Positions 21,781-32,834 of a stretch of DNA of 64,000 nucleotides are shown here, piece by piece. The position numbers and the translations under genes are program-made. The DNA lies in NCBI GenBank assembly GCA_948470475.1, contig OX419345.1, forward strand, positions 20,673,359-20,737,358, in the 5' to 3' direction. The notes beneath the pieces were generated by a model that worked only from the letters and a program-made list of their open reading frames with translations, made no database searches and was not told where the DNA came from. The stretch is from Galaxea fascicularis. Taxonomy: Eukaryota > Cnidaria > Anthozoa > Scleractinia > Euphylliidae. Each line of letters opens with the position of its first letter. The stretch's first letter is position 1.

Positions 21781-24700
21781 TTAATCTGGTTGGCTAAGGA
21801 AATGTTTTATAAACTGTCCTGTAGGCCACGGGTCTTGTGTTTTATCGTGCGCAGACTCAGTGTTGCTGGCGTTCTCGCGCAGATCTTTCCAGTCCATCAG
21901 AGTTTGATGGTAACTTTCCATTCGGTCGAAATTACCTTGAAATGAAAAAAAAAAAAAAATTCAATGAAGACTCGTTTCAACTCGACTCTAATGAAATCAA
22001 AATTGCAGTTGTAAGTGACATCTCACCAAGCACAGTGCGACAAACCGATTAGAACTTCACCCTTTAATTCAGAATATCAAACGGTTCAAACTCTCCTTTC
22101 TCGTCCTTGTGTATTTACTGTAGTAATAGTGGAAAGAAGTTGTTCAACGTTCCATAGAATTCGTGTTTAGTGATTACATCCTAAATTACACTGTAAAAAA
22201 AAAATCCCTAAGAAATGAAGTGTTGTTATTGCAAGGAGCGATTGTCGATCACTACAGACATAGTCAACAGCAACAACGATAACAAAACATTTATTTCAGT
22301 GTTTGTGTATCAAGTGTCACAACGCCCTGGGATACAAACTCAAACCAAACTCTCAAAAAGTCACAGCTAGGTTTGGATTGTAGTCCGTTGGGAGAATTAC
22401 AAATTTCAAATTTATCTGGGCCATGCATCCAACAAAAGCAAAGAGAAAGTGCGACAAGAAACCTTACCTTGTGAATCATACAGATTAATAAGGCCCCTAT
22501 AGTCATACTCCAGGCCACTGTAGCCATCTCCAAACAGTTTTCTACCTATAGGAATGAAACAGCTTTGAGTATGAAATATTGCAACGTTCCATAGAAACCT
22601 TCAGTAAGTCAACGCTCATCCAACACTCGTTTGTATTTTAGGACTTCTTACTCTTCTTCGAATTGCAGTATCTACCCAGCTACCACCTAATGGCTATCCA
22701 ATTCATCCTGTTTCACTATCCAGTCAAAAGGAAATAAATAGCCCTGAACAGCACAAGAAAACTCAGCTGTTTTCATAAGTTAGAATTCCTTATGAAAGAC
22801 CCCACACGGCTGACAAAAGCGGCGCCCAAAATTTTAAGAAGCCAAGAAGTAGCAATGTGGGTGCTATTAGAAGGTGGCCCTACACATTTCCTACAGAAGT
22901 AGTAAGAAGAAATTGTTAAAATATCAAGCAAACTCATCTCGTGTGATCCTGTCCTTAATTCTTGTCACCACGTTGTTTTATAAAGCTATGACATTACAAG
23001 GAAAAATTTCATGCTGGTTGCTCTTAGGGTTTGATTGGTTAATCCTCCAAAATAGCTTTACCTGTCGTTTTAAAATCGTTCATTTGTTTACGCACTAACC
23101 TATCGCGATAGACCTCAAATAAAGCGTTTCTGCCTTTTCGTACTCTTCCATGTCATAATTGTAAAGCGATGCCAAATGACCCAGTGACAAAGCCACTTCA
23201 TAGTCCTACAATAAAACGAAATATCTCAAACATGTCCTTTCAACCATTCACAAACTCACAAACATTGTGTGGTCCCAAAAAATACCTATACCCCTCCCGT
23301 GGAAGGGTTTTTGCTTTGCACCCCCACCCCTGCAGAAATTCCAATTTAGTTCCAAACTCCCTGCTCTCCACCACCCCCTTGGATTTTCCAATGACCCTCC
23401 ATGGGAAGGTATGGGTATTTTTTGGAACTGCAGGTTCAACTTTTATAATCATACCTCGCTTCCTAATATTCTTTCTTTGATTTCAATTGCTTTCTTGTGC
23501 ATTGCCTCCGCTTCCTGGGTAAAACAAAAACATACATCACTAACTCAAATCTCACCATAACCTGTCATTGTGGTTAATACTGTGGTTTACCTTGTATCTT
23601 CTCATGGATTGATAAAGCCGTCCTAAATTGCCATAGTGTTTAGCTGTTTGAACATTGTTTTCACCAAAAGATTTCCTACAAAAAACGGAACAGTAAAACT
23701 TTTAGTGAAGTTGACATCCTTAATAAAGATTTGTACCATTAAGGGTTTGGAATAGCGTTTGAGAGACAACAAAGTTCCTCCATAAAATGCTACAAGAGGA
23801 AAATTTGATGGTCTCTAGCAAACTTGCTTGTTCCCATACGATGTCTCAACTCTCTGGGACATTTCCACCAGGATTCAAAACATGAGGTGGATGTCACCTT
23901 ACCTTGCTAGGTCAAGTGATGCTAGATGAAGCTCTTGGGCTTCTTTCAGAATTTCCTCTTCTTTTTGTCTAATTGGGTTGTCTATTGCTATTTCTTCCAG
24001 AATCAGGGCTGAAAGGAGGAATAAGTAATAAGTTTGTGGGAGGCTTTACATACTGAAGAAAGATCAGTACACAAACTTCAGTACATGTCTGTTTTTTTCT
24101 CAAATCACTACAACCACCATACACCTACCCACCCTCCTTGCCACCCTCCCATGATCCCTCCTTGCCTCCCTCCCTTAGTGCCTTCTTCCTTCCTTCCCTC
24201 CCTCCCTCAGTGCCTTCCTCCAATGATCCCTCCTTGCCTCCTTGCCTCCCTCCCTCAGTGCCTTCCTCCTTCCCTCCCTCCCTCCCTGGCTTCCTCTGTC
24301 TATGTACAAGTTTAGGAATAAAAATGCACCATAAAGTCCTTACCTTTAACTCTTTTGGAGGAAGCCAAGAGTAGATGATCCTCAGGGAAGAGCTTAGTTA
24401 TGATATTTATAGCCCTTTCAGCGTGATATCTGTACAAAACATCAACAGACAAAAACAAGTTCTAGATCTTGCCTGGCCTCCCACACAGTCATTTTTAAGG
24501 AGTTGTATTTCACCTCCTCTTGCAGGGCAGGGGTGAAATACAATATAATAATGGATGGGAGGCTAAAGATATGCCTAGAACGATTCAGTAACTTAAAAGT
24601 CAACAGCATAACACAACATCTACGGAAAAGAGATAGTTCACAGCTTGTGAAGGAAACGTTTTAACATCACATGTCAAAAGGAGAACCAAAAGAGAAAAGG

Positions 24701-27700
24701 TCTTTGTTACCTCGCTTCATCAAAATTCCCAGTGCTGTACTCATGGACATAGAGAGCATATCCAAGATCTTCATGGGCCGCTGCTACATGCAAGTTGTTG
24801 TACCCAAAGACATAAAGTCGGATACGAAAAGCTTCCTAACATGAATAAAAGCAATGCCTGTTATGTGCAATACTGTAGTAAAGTTGATGTCATATTCATG
24901 CATATTTGAGAGATGACTTTGACTTTCTGTTATCAATACTTACTTTGTAGACTTTTACTGAGAGATTTATGGCATCTACATTCAGAAGATAATAGCCATA
25001 GTCAATTAAAGTGTCAGCATACTTTGGGTGATCAGATCCAAAGTGTTGCCTGAAACAAAAACAAACTCTTTGTCAGCAAAAGATAAGCAGTTTCTGTACA
25101 TGTCTTCCTTATAAATGTAAATCTTCTTAAAATGAAGGTGATGGTGGAGATGATAGTATAACAATTTTTGGTTTCTTACCTGGCTAAAAGCATGGCCTGC
25201 TTTATTAAAAGTTCTGCCTTTTTGAACTTTCTCTTCACTACACAAGCCTGAAAAAACAAATAACAAAAACTGCTATAATATTTCAGCCATAAACCATACA
25301 AAATTTTCTTAATTTCTTCCTAGCCTCCTTATACAGTGGACCTCCATTACAGACAAATTCCACCTACAGACTGTTATGTTTTCTTAACCAGTTTTCATTT
25401 TCCAGCCCAACCGGCAGAACTGTATTTCTTAAGATATAAAAAAAAAGAATTCTCTTCAATAACAACCTCCCCACCTCAATACAGAACACTCTTGGAAAAT
25501 AACAGGGTTAAATAAAGCCATGCATGTGGGGTTAATTTACAACACTGCACTACTTTTTATTGGAATTAAGAGATGATTTCACAGCTAATTAAGCAGATGC
25601 ATACATGTGCTTACAATAATTTATAATACAAAATTATTCCTAATATATATAGCATAAAACGGCAGTAGTTTTCATACCTTGGATGCATTTCTGAGAATAT
25701 CTATGACTGCCTGCAATGGAAATGTGGAGTTTTAAGAAAGACAATGTTACAAAAAACTATGTTGACAATTTCTGGAATTTTTGATATGTAATGAGAAATT
25801 ACTTACTTTCATAGGTAACCCAGGACCTATTTTTTGCAAAGCCTTCATGCTACATAAATAACCCTGAAATTAGATGAGACATTGATACAGACAGCAAATG
25901 AAAAAGGAAAGTTAGCACTGTATTTCCACAAATTAATTGTTCCTCCCCCACTTGATTAAACACATTTGCTATTACAGATGATAAAATTAATTGTCCAGGT
26001 GTCAAGGCAATTCCTATTAATCTTAAAAATTAAAGTATAATGTATTTAAAATAACCACCCCAATGAGTGGTTTGAGGCATTTGGCACTGAAAAGTACGAG
26101 AGCTAACAGAGAAACAATACACTAGCTAGCTGGCCACTAGTAACAAGTCCTTGGACGCTTAAAGCTTATTCACCTTTCCAGGTTTTGCATTTATTCACTT
26201 TAGGAATCTTCAATATTTTGCTAAACAAGCAATACAAAATTTTGTATGAAAACTAAAACCTGAAAGTTTTGTCATATTTGAGTAACACTTCAATAAAAAA
26301 TATATTAGATTTATTTTAGATTTATTAGATTATTTTACTTGCTATCAAACAAAAGATGTTTACCTCTTCATAATCACTCAAAGCAAAAAGCAGACTGCAC
26401 TTTTCTCCGTAGAGAACTGCCATGCTAATTTCCTCATCCTTACAACCCAACCTGCTAGCAATCTCCACAGCTTCCCTGAAAGTGTCTTTCGCTGCATAAA
26501 ATTTACAATTTGCAGTTCTAAGGTGAAGTAACCTATTACAAAAGACAAGATGGGAGTCACATATGAAAAAGTGTTAACCACGCTTTGTTCTACCAGGTTG
26601 TAAAAAACAGAAAGGTTGTAACACAGAACAGTAAATCCTTTCAGTTCATGATGAAGGCACTGTGATATCAAAAACCAAAACCAAAGAGAAACAATAACTT
26701 GTTTTACCTAGTAAGAAATTTAGTTGCTATTTTACAGTCGTCTGGCTCTCTGGTATTGCAAAATTTGTAACTGGTGGACAGTACTTTTTCTGCATCTTCA
26801 TACCATCCAGCCTCTGATAAAAAGCCACCTGAAACAGTTGCATTATTGTTGTTAATAATAATAATAATATTTTTTTTAACAATAAAAATTTATTGACAAC
26901 AAAGCTAACCATTAAAATCTATTTACAATTATTATTTCACTGAAAAAAAATGATTACAACAAAAGTATAGATGTTTCTGGATTCCTTTGGCAACTTCATT
27001 GTTGCTTGGCAACAATCTATCACCAGCTTCAACATCTTAAGCTATGCAATTTTATAAATAATAATAATAACAAGAATTAAAAAAGATATTTGATAACATT
27101 CCATAATTATCATTTTAATTAGTTTATTAATTACTCCACTTTTTTAAAATATTATTATTATTATTATTCCAATAATAATAATAATAACAACAATATGTCA
27201 TCTGAGACCCTGTCTACCATAAGAGTCAAAACCAAATTGTCCTTTACTTTGTGAACAGATTGATGATTACATTTCATTCTTTCTTGCTTGTATCTTTATT
27301 ACCTGATCAAACAGAGAGATTACTTGACAAACTCAATTTTATAAAGGCCCCAAGGTTTTATGACCTGCCTCATAGCATGAGAGTGCCATTCCCAAAAATA
27401 TCCACCCTATAGAAGCCTCATCATATAATACAAATTCTGAGGGGTCAGGTTCATGGGATGCTGCTCACTTCAACAGCTTAAACTACAAAAAAGCAAAGCT
27501 TGCCCCTGTTCAGGTTGTAATGGTGGGTGGCGGTGGGGGATTGGGAATTACTTCTCATTCATTGATGAGGCGAGAATGCACTCCCGAAAAAAACTTATAA
27601 ACTGATTCTTCATGTAAGTACCTGGCAGGCATGCTGCATTTATTTTCTTTTTGGGGGACTTGATGTGCATTTACATTTCTTTCTTTGGAGTCTTCTCTTT

Positions 27701-29207
27701 CACATTAGTGGTGACCTGGTAGTCTCACAAGTGAATAATAAATCAATTTGTACCTGTAGTAAGCTATAAAAGCCTGCTACAGATTGAAGTAATTAGGTAG
27801 CTCACCTAATGACATCCCTGTTTTTAAAAGCTTTTGAATAACTTGTTGCTCATGTTTTCCTTCTGTCAGTGAAATCTTTTTGCATCTCTTGAGAAACTCA
27901 GCAGCCAGGACTGAAGAAAGATCAAATCCTTCTTCTCGAAGTCCTTGTAATACTGCAAATAGTTTAACTCTATGAAATTAAACAGAAAAGAAGACTTCTG
28001 AACAAAGAAGAAAAAAAAGGTGTGTAAAAAAAGTATTCTATGATCCAATAAAAAAGAGAATCTGGCAATTTTTAAGCACCTCAGCAAGTTTGGCTGAGGA
28101 GTCAAAAATGTCAAAGCTGGTATATCCTGTAGGTTTATCAGAGAAAGACCATTGTTAAGCAGCATAATGGCAATATTATTTCAGGAAGAGCTCAAAGGTT
28201 GAAGGGCTGTTATTACTCCATGAACTGATACATGTACTTAGTACCGCCCTAAGAGAAAAAATATATTTTCTACACCGATGACTTTCATCTGTTCTGTCCT
28301 CCCATATGAATACAAACATTTCGCTTCCGGAAAAGTAACAGCTAAATCTGTGCATCTGCGAGCTGATTAATGGACACTCCTAATGACGTGAATAAAAGCC
28401 CATGGATGTTTTCAGTTTTAATTTAAGAACGCAAAAGAGGCGAAGAGAAAAACCTAAAGAAACTGTCTATATGGGATTGCGTACAAAGCCCAAAAGAAAA
28501 TCATAATATTTCGTTGAAAATCTGCGCTTTGAAATTCAATCGGATTGAGTGCCTCTAAATATCAGGAAAACCACGATTTAATTGCTAAACGACAAGAGTT
28601 TAAATTAGAGATAGTCTATTTAAGACAGTACATTGGCGTAATAACAATTCTGGTTATAAGCTTACGAACCGTGAAGTTTTATGAATTGAAATAGCGGAAA
28701 ATTCCATAAAAAATTAAACTTTGAGATACTGACTACGGAAATCTGGGAGAGGTTTTGTTAGCAAATTAGGATCTTCAGAAATTCAACCCGTTCGCTATCT
28801 TACGTGACACAAATGGAATTACATTGAACAGACGTTCTTATATATTGTGGACTAGGGAAAAAAAGTTAATTTTACCTTGTATCTCCAGCTCTTAAGGCTC
28901 TTGAAACTACATCTAGTTCACTTAGTTCAGCCACCAGGACTTCGGTTTTCCCGCTCTCGTAAAGCTGAATAATACCAAACCAAAAGTGTTAAACGGATTT
29001 GTGTTATCACTCAGCACAGTGATGTTTTCATGTTCCACAAACGTTAGCAAATGACGCACAAACAAAATAAAAACCTACCCCTCTATAGATATCGCACTGA
29101 ACAGCATTTGGAAGTAAGCGGAACTCAGATTTAAAGAAATCACAGTTTCTTACAGTCGTAAAAGCTGCTAAATTGTACAAACTTTTCACAGTGCAATCCT
29201 CCGCCAT
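21781..29207 (-). CDS. APPBP2: Amyloid protein-binding protein 2 (APPBP2), TPR adaptor
   Basis: Seventeen coding exons: 29207-29079, 28964-28876, 27969-27806, 26828-26708, 26532-26364, 25863-25807, 25710-25678, 25247-25180, 25049-24944, 24835-24711, 24429-24344, 24008-23903, 23675-23591, 23514-23455, 23205-23100, 22545-22468 and 21935-21781. Every phase closes to 578 residues (human 585). Signature blocks include ACVVKRKFKKAE, HFGSDHPKYADTLIDYG, AAHEDLGYALYVHEYS, TAKHYGNLGRLYQSM and SGLEYDYRGLI. The protein is a kinesin-light-chain-like TPR solenoid. In vertebrates it binds the basolateral sorting signal of APP and acts as a CRL2 ubiquitin-ligase substrate receptor. Exon 7 is only 33 bases. 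The last exon lies 530 bases downstream of exon 16 and is easily missed. The gene shares a promoter region with MND1. Confidence 0.95.
22868..23045. mobile_element. MITE copy, family of 43697-43905
   Basis: It shares with 43697-43905 the run around TTGTTAAAATATCAAGCAAA, the word TGTCCTTAATTCT and the end word CTCTTAGGGTTT. The left terminus is degraded. It lies in APPBP2 intron 15. Confidence 0.75.
23268..23432. mobile_element. Short MITE with TGTGGTCCCAAAAAATACC termini
   Basis: About 25 bases at 23268-23292 are inverted at 23408-23432 with a few mismatches. The middle is C-rich. Related, less complete copies lie at 30866-31060 and 60005-60155. It is located in APPBP2 intron 14. Confidence 0.7.
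24121..24294. repeat. Pyrimidine-rich low-complexity repeat
   Basis: Imperfect CCTC/CCTT repeats fill the intron between APPBP2 exons 11 and 12. They produce spurious Pro/Ser open frames. Confidence 0.8.
27048..27190. repeat. ATA/TAA microsatellite tracts
   Basis: Several AATAAT and ATTATT triplet tracts occur in APPBP2 intron 3, with another at 26848-26872. Confidence 0.7.
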
Positions 29208-29609
29208 GTTTACATCCTGTCCTTGTCGTCAGCGTGCTTCCCATGAGAACTTGCCGCTCAACCGGAAATGAACTTTTTGAAAATTATTTCTATCGCTTGT
29301 CTTTAAATCAGTTTAGAAGTATTGAAATACCAGCTTACGCCCCACTGACCAAATCTGTTATATTGTTCTACAATCGATCCCCTCTGCGAATATTATTTGC
29401 AAACAGCTGACTAAAGCGTGCGAAATCATTCAAACACGTGAGAGCCCCAACTTCCGGTTTGGAGACTGGCGCAAAAGAAAAAAACGCGCCAAAATTTTAA
29501 AACCAGTGTCCGCCATGTTTACCACAGCTTATTGACAGCTTTAACGTTTATACATTGTTAAACCTTTAACATTTAATTATTTCAAGTGTCTTTGAGCTTT
29601 TTGCAGACA
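29208..29609. promoter_or_regulatory. Divergent promoter APPBP2 / MND1
   Basis: About 400 bases separate the two start codons. The region holds two copies of CCGCCATGTTTA (29200-29211 over the APPBP2 start, and 29510-29521), which fit YY1. It also holds two ETS words (ACCGGAAAT at 29261 and ACTTCCGGT at about 29451) and two E2F-like words (TGGCGCAAAA and CGCGCCAAAA, about 29467-29495). No TATA box is seen. This matches a housekeeping bidirectional promoter; factor use is inferred from known consensus motifs. Confidence 0.65.
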
Positions 29610-32031
29610 ATGGTAATTTAAAGTTATAAATTTGTATTCAAATAAGGGTATAACCTAATCTGAACCCGATGTTATTATTGTTTTTGTTTTGCTCAGTCGA
29701 AAAAACGTGGGCTAAGTTTGGAAGAGAAAAGGACGCGACTCTTGGAACTTTTCTTTGAGAGGGTAAGAATACTATTCTTGGTTGAAACTAGTTGTTTATT
29801 GCGTATTTTTGCAGTATTTTTAGAGTATTAGAGCTAACCAAATTAAACTTAACAGCATTCTTTCTAGACTCGACGACAGGGAATTTAATATTCCTGGACA
29901 TCTTTCAATAACGAATCATGCGTCTGTTTGCAATTAAACTGGGCATTTTACAATTCATTTAACAATCTGATCTTAGATTAATCAACTAACGCATAACTTT
30001 ACATTATTTATACTTTTATTTCAACAGAAAGACTTCTTCCTCCTCAAGGAACTTGAGAAAATTGCTCCTAAGGAAAAAGGAATAAGTAAGCTAGAAAAAC
30101 CCACTCATTGAACATAAATTATGTTGTTTTCAAATAAGGTATTGTAATAACCTTTTTTTTTTTACAATTTAGCATCCATGTCTGTAAAGGAAGTTTTACA
30201 AAGCTTGGTTGATGACAATCTTGTGGACACTGACAAAATTGGTACTTCTATTTATTTCTGGGCTTATCCAAGCAAGGCAATGCATACAGTAAGTGAAACC
30301 AGTGTGTGTTAGACAACTGAATATATGTTTACCATCAGTGTTGCAGTTAAATTAAAAAACTCTACAAGGTCAGCTACATGAATTAATAGAAAATTTACAA
30401 TGTTTTGGTGAGAACAGTGTAAATTTGACCAGTTCAAATTCCTTATTGACACCGTGCCTAATGAACTTCACCAGGTAAATTATAAATAATGTTATGATGT
30501 GTCCGTGAGAAAGATGATATGCTAATTGCTTGGCAATGGGCAAAAGTACAACTGAAAGGAAATCAGTCTGAGTTCCAGTCAGTAATCAAACCTACAACCT
30601 CCATAACACTGGTCGGATGCTTTAACCACTGAGCTACAGGAACCCCCAGTGAGCCAGGTCATTTTATCTAGGTTCTTTTTCAAAGTGTCCCACTGGCTGC
30701 GGGCTCCACAATGTAAGTGTGATTCAGCATGGAAATGTAATTATTAATGATTTTAATGGTGTGATGTGCCCACAAGAAAGATGATACATTAGTTGCTTGG
30801 CAATGGGAGAAAGGAAAAGAAATCAGAGTTCCTTGAAGTTCAATAATTTCTACTTTCTTTTAATGTGTGGTTCCAGAAAATATCCAACCCCCACCCACCC
30901 CTCCCTTCCCCCCATGGCAAGTTTTTTTATTTGCACCCAGCCCCCCCACCCCTTCAGAAATCCTATTTAGCTCCATACTTTTCTTTAAAAGATTTTGCTG
31001 TTGCCACCCCTCCTCCTTGGAATTTCCATGGACCTCCTGTGGAGGAGATATGGAGTAACACTGCATGGACCAAAGTCCAGGCCCCGGTTGTTCAAAGGCT
31101 GGATAGCGCTATCCACTGGATAAATCACTATCCAGTGGATAAGTAATGGAAAAGCTAATTGCACTATCCACTGGATAGATATTTATCTGGTGGATAGCGC
31201 TATCCAGCCTTTGAACAACCGGGGCCAGAGCAATATGAATGACCATGAAGATTGCGGTGTTTAGTAACCAATTTGTCTTATCCTTAGAGAAAGCAAAAGC
31301 TTCAACAACTTACAGAGCAAATCAGTGAATGTGAGAAGAAGATTGCTTCTACAACAAAACTACTGAAGCAGGCCAACATTGGAAGAGAACAGTCAGTGAG
31401 TACTGCCTATTACCCTTGGTCTCTTTTTTATATGCAGTGGTTCTTCACACTTTGCTTCCTATGGTTCACAGTCATGAGTCACTCCTTCCCTGGTCAGACA
31501 CCTCTCACGTGATAACTTCCACAAGGGTGTATTCTCCTTATCATACAGTGGTTGATTGTCACAATTTTTCATAATATGTAATCTGTGTATCACATTTATC
31601 CATAATTCAAGTAACAATCCATAGTTTGGCATCAATAACTTTTTCAGAAAAAATAGAAATTGGCAATTAATTTTTTTGTCTATTCCTGAAACATTCTTTA
31701 AAACACCAGAGTGGTGCGATTTCATACTATTCCAGTAGTTGATAAATTCAATTTTGTAATGCAGGATGACCGAGAAACCATCCTTCAGGAGTTGGCACAA
31801 CAAGAGAAACTTTGTAAAGAGTTAGAAAAAGAACTTGAGAGATACCGGGAATGTGACCCAGAAGTACTAGAAAATATGCAAAAGGAGACACTCATGGCAA
31901 AAGAAGGTGCGAATCGCTGGACTGATAATGTCTTTACCATCAAATCGTGGTGTGTTAGGAAGTTTGGACTGGAAGAGAAAATGATTGATAAAAACTTTGA
32001 AATACCAGAGGACTTTGATTATGTGGAGTAA
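29610..32031 (+). CDS. MND1: Meiotic nuclear division protein 1 homologue (MND1)
   Basis: Six coding exons: 29610-29612 (only the ATG), 29697-29762, 30028-30085, 30173-30288, 31288-31395 and 31765-32031. They give 205 residues, the same length as human MND1. Matching blocks include [54 protein letters not shown] and the end IPEDFDYVE. The N-terminal half is a winged-helix DNA-binding domain, followed by coiled coil. MND1 pairs with HOP2 (PSMC3IP) to stimulate DMC1/RAD51 strand exchange in meiosis. The start codon alone occupies its exon, directly before a GTAATT donor, so ORF-based prediction would miss the true N-terminus. E2F-like sites in the shared promoter fit a cell-cycle or meiotic gene, but that is inference. 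Confidence 0.95.
30485..30645 (-). mobile_element. tRNA-derived SINE in MND1 intron 4
   Basis: Read on the minus strand, an A box TAGCTCAGTGG (30626-30636) and a B box GGTTTGATTAC (30583-30593) lie at tRNA spacing. A conserved tail with CTTGGCAATG-type words read in reverse follows. The tail is partly repeated at 30755-30840, suggesting a second, truncated copy. Confidence 0.75.
30866..31060. mobile_element. MITE copy, family of 23268-23432
   Basis: Begins TGTGGTTCCAGAAAATA and shares the C-rich interior and the GGAATTTCCATGGACCT word with the 23268 copy. The right terminus is degraded. Confidence 0.55.
31078..31228. mobile_element. Foldback MITE with GGTTGTTCAAAGGCTGG termini
   Basis: About 30 bases at each end are perfect inverted repeats (GCCCCGGTTGTTCAAAGG...). 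The interior repeats ATCCACTGGATA palindromes several times. A diverged copy lies at 45830-45962. It sits in MND1 intron 4. Confidence 0.85.
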
Positions 32032-32535
32032 TCTTAGAGACAAATTTCAAAGATGGTCCTTTTAATACAATCAGGCATCTCATTAAAAATTAATGTTAAT
32101 GATACAACTCTGAATGTAGGTGTTATCATTGTTAGAACCTACTGCTTGTCACAGCTATTCATTTTCTCGACATTTAGATGGGAAAGAGTTTAATATGTAG
32201 AAGTTAAGAAATTCATTATTATTACAAGAACAAGAAAAATGTCTAGTGAGTGATTGGTTATTACCAATGACAGGCTCTTATTTACTGTTATCACCGTCAT
32301 TTTGTAGATTGAAATACCCAACTGATCTAATGTAAATGTGCTTGGATTTGTTGGCCAGGCACAGAGGGTCCATGCAGACAATATCCCACCTATTTTGCAA
32401 AATTCCTTATCAGAAGATGCCACATCCCCTAATAAACATTCGATTGCATCCCAAGCAGGATTATGTCTACTACCACTGTGGCAAAGGTGTTGCAGAGGCT
32501 TCATGTTAACAAACAAATGGAAAGAAGGGATTCCA
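32032..32535. other. Convergent spacer MND1 / RPUSD4
   Basis: An ATTAAA near 32082 may end MND1 transcripts. No coding exon is seen. Confidence 0.45.
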
Positions 32536-32687
32536 ACAGAGTGTTTTCACATGAGGTCACGGCTGCTATATTGGTGTCCCAAATTAAACCTCTGGGAATT
32601 GCATTCTATTTTTATGCAAATAGCTTGTTTTGTTCTTTCTTTTGTAAACCAATATGGCTGAAAGTCACATGAGTGAAAACACTCTGT
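32536..32687. mobile_element. MITE with ACAGAGTGTTTTCAC termini
   Basis: A 15-bp perfect terminal inverted repeat is extended imperfectly inward to CCAATAT. The interior contains a TTCTATTTTTATGCAAAT word shared with copies near 35106 and 53700. Confidence 0.8.
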
Positions 32688-32834
32688 AGCACAAGCTATT
32701 CAATCAACAAGATCCTACTTCTGGCCTTATTTAAATTACTACTGTTCTTCTTAAATCACAGTATATAATAGGAGATTCGTTGATGTCTGTATTTCAGTCC
32801 AGCTGAAGCACAATATATGACGGCAACACAACTT

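Noticed and set aside
22291..22533. Long minus frame over APPBP2 exon 16
   Set aside because: It is a different frame from the APPBP2 exon and reads into the intron. The real last exon is at 21935-21781.
24034..24374. Pro/Ser-rich open frames
   Set aside because: They are produced by CCTC/CCTT low-complexity repeats inside an APPBP2 intron.
30865..31146. Pro-rich open frames near 31 kb
   Set aside because: They lie in C-rich MITE sequence within an MND1 intron.
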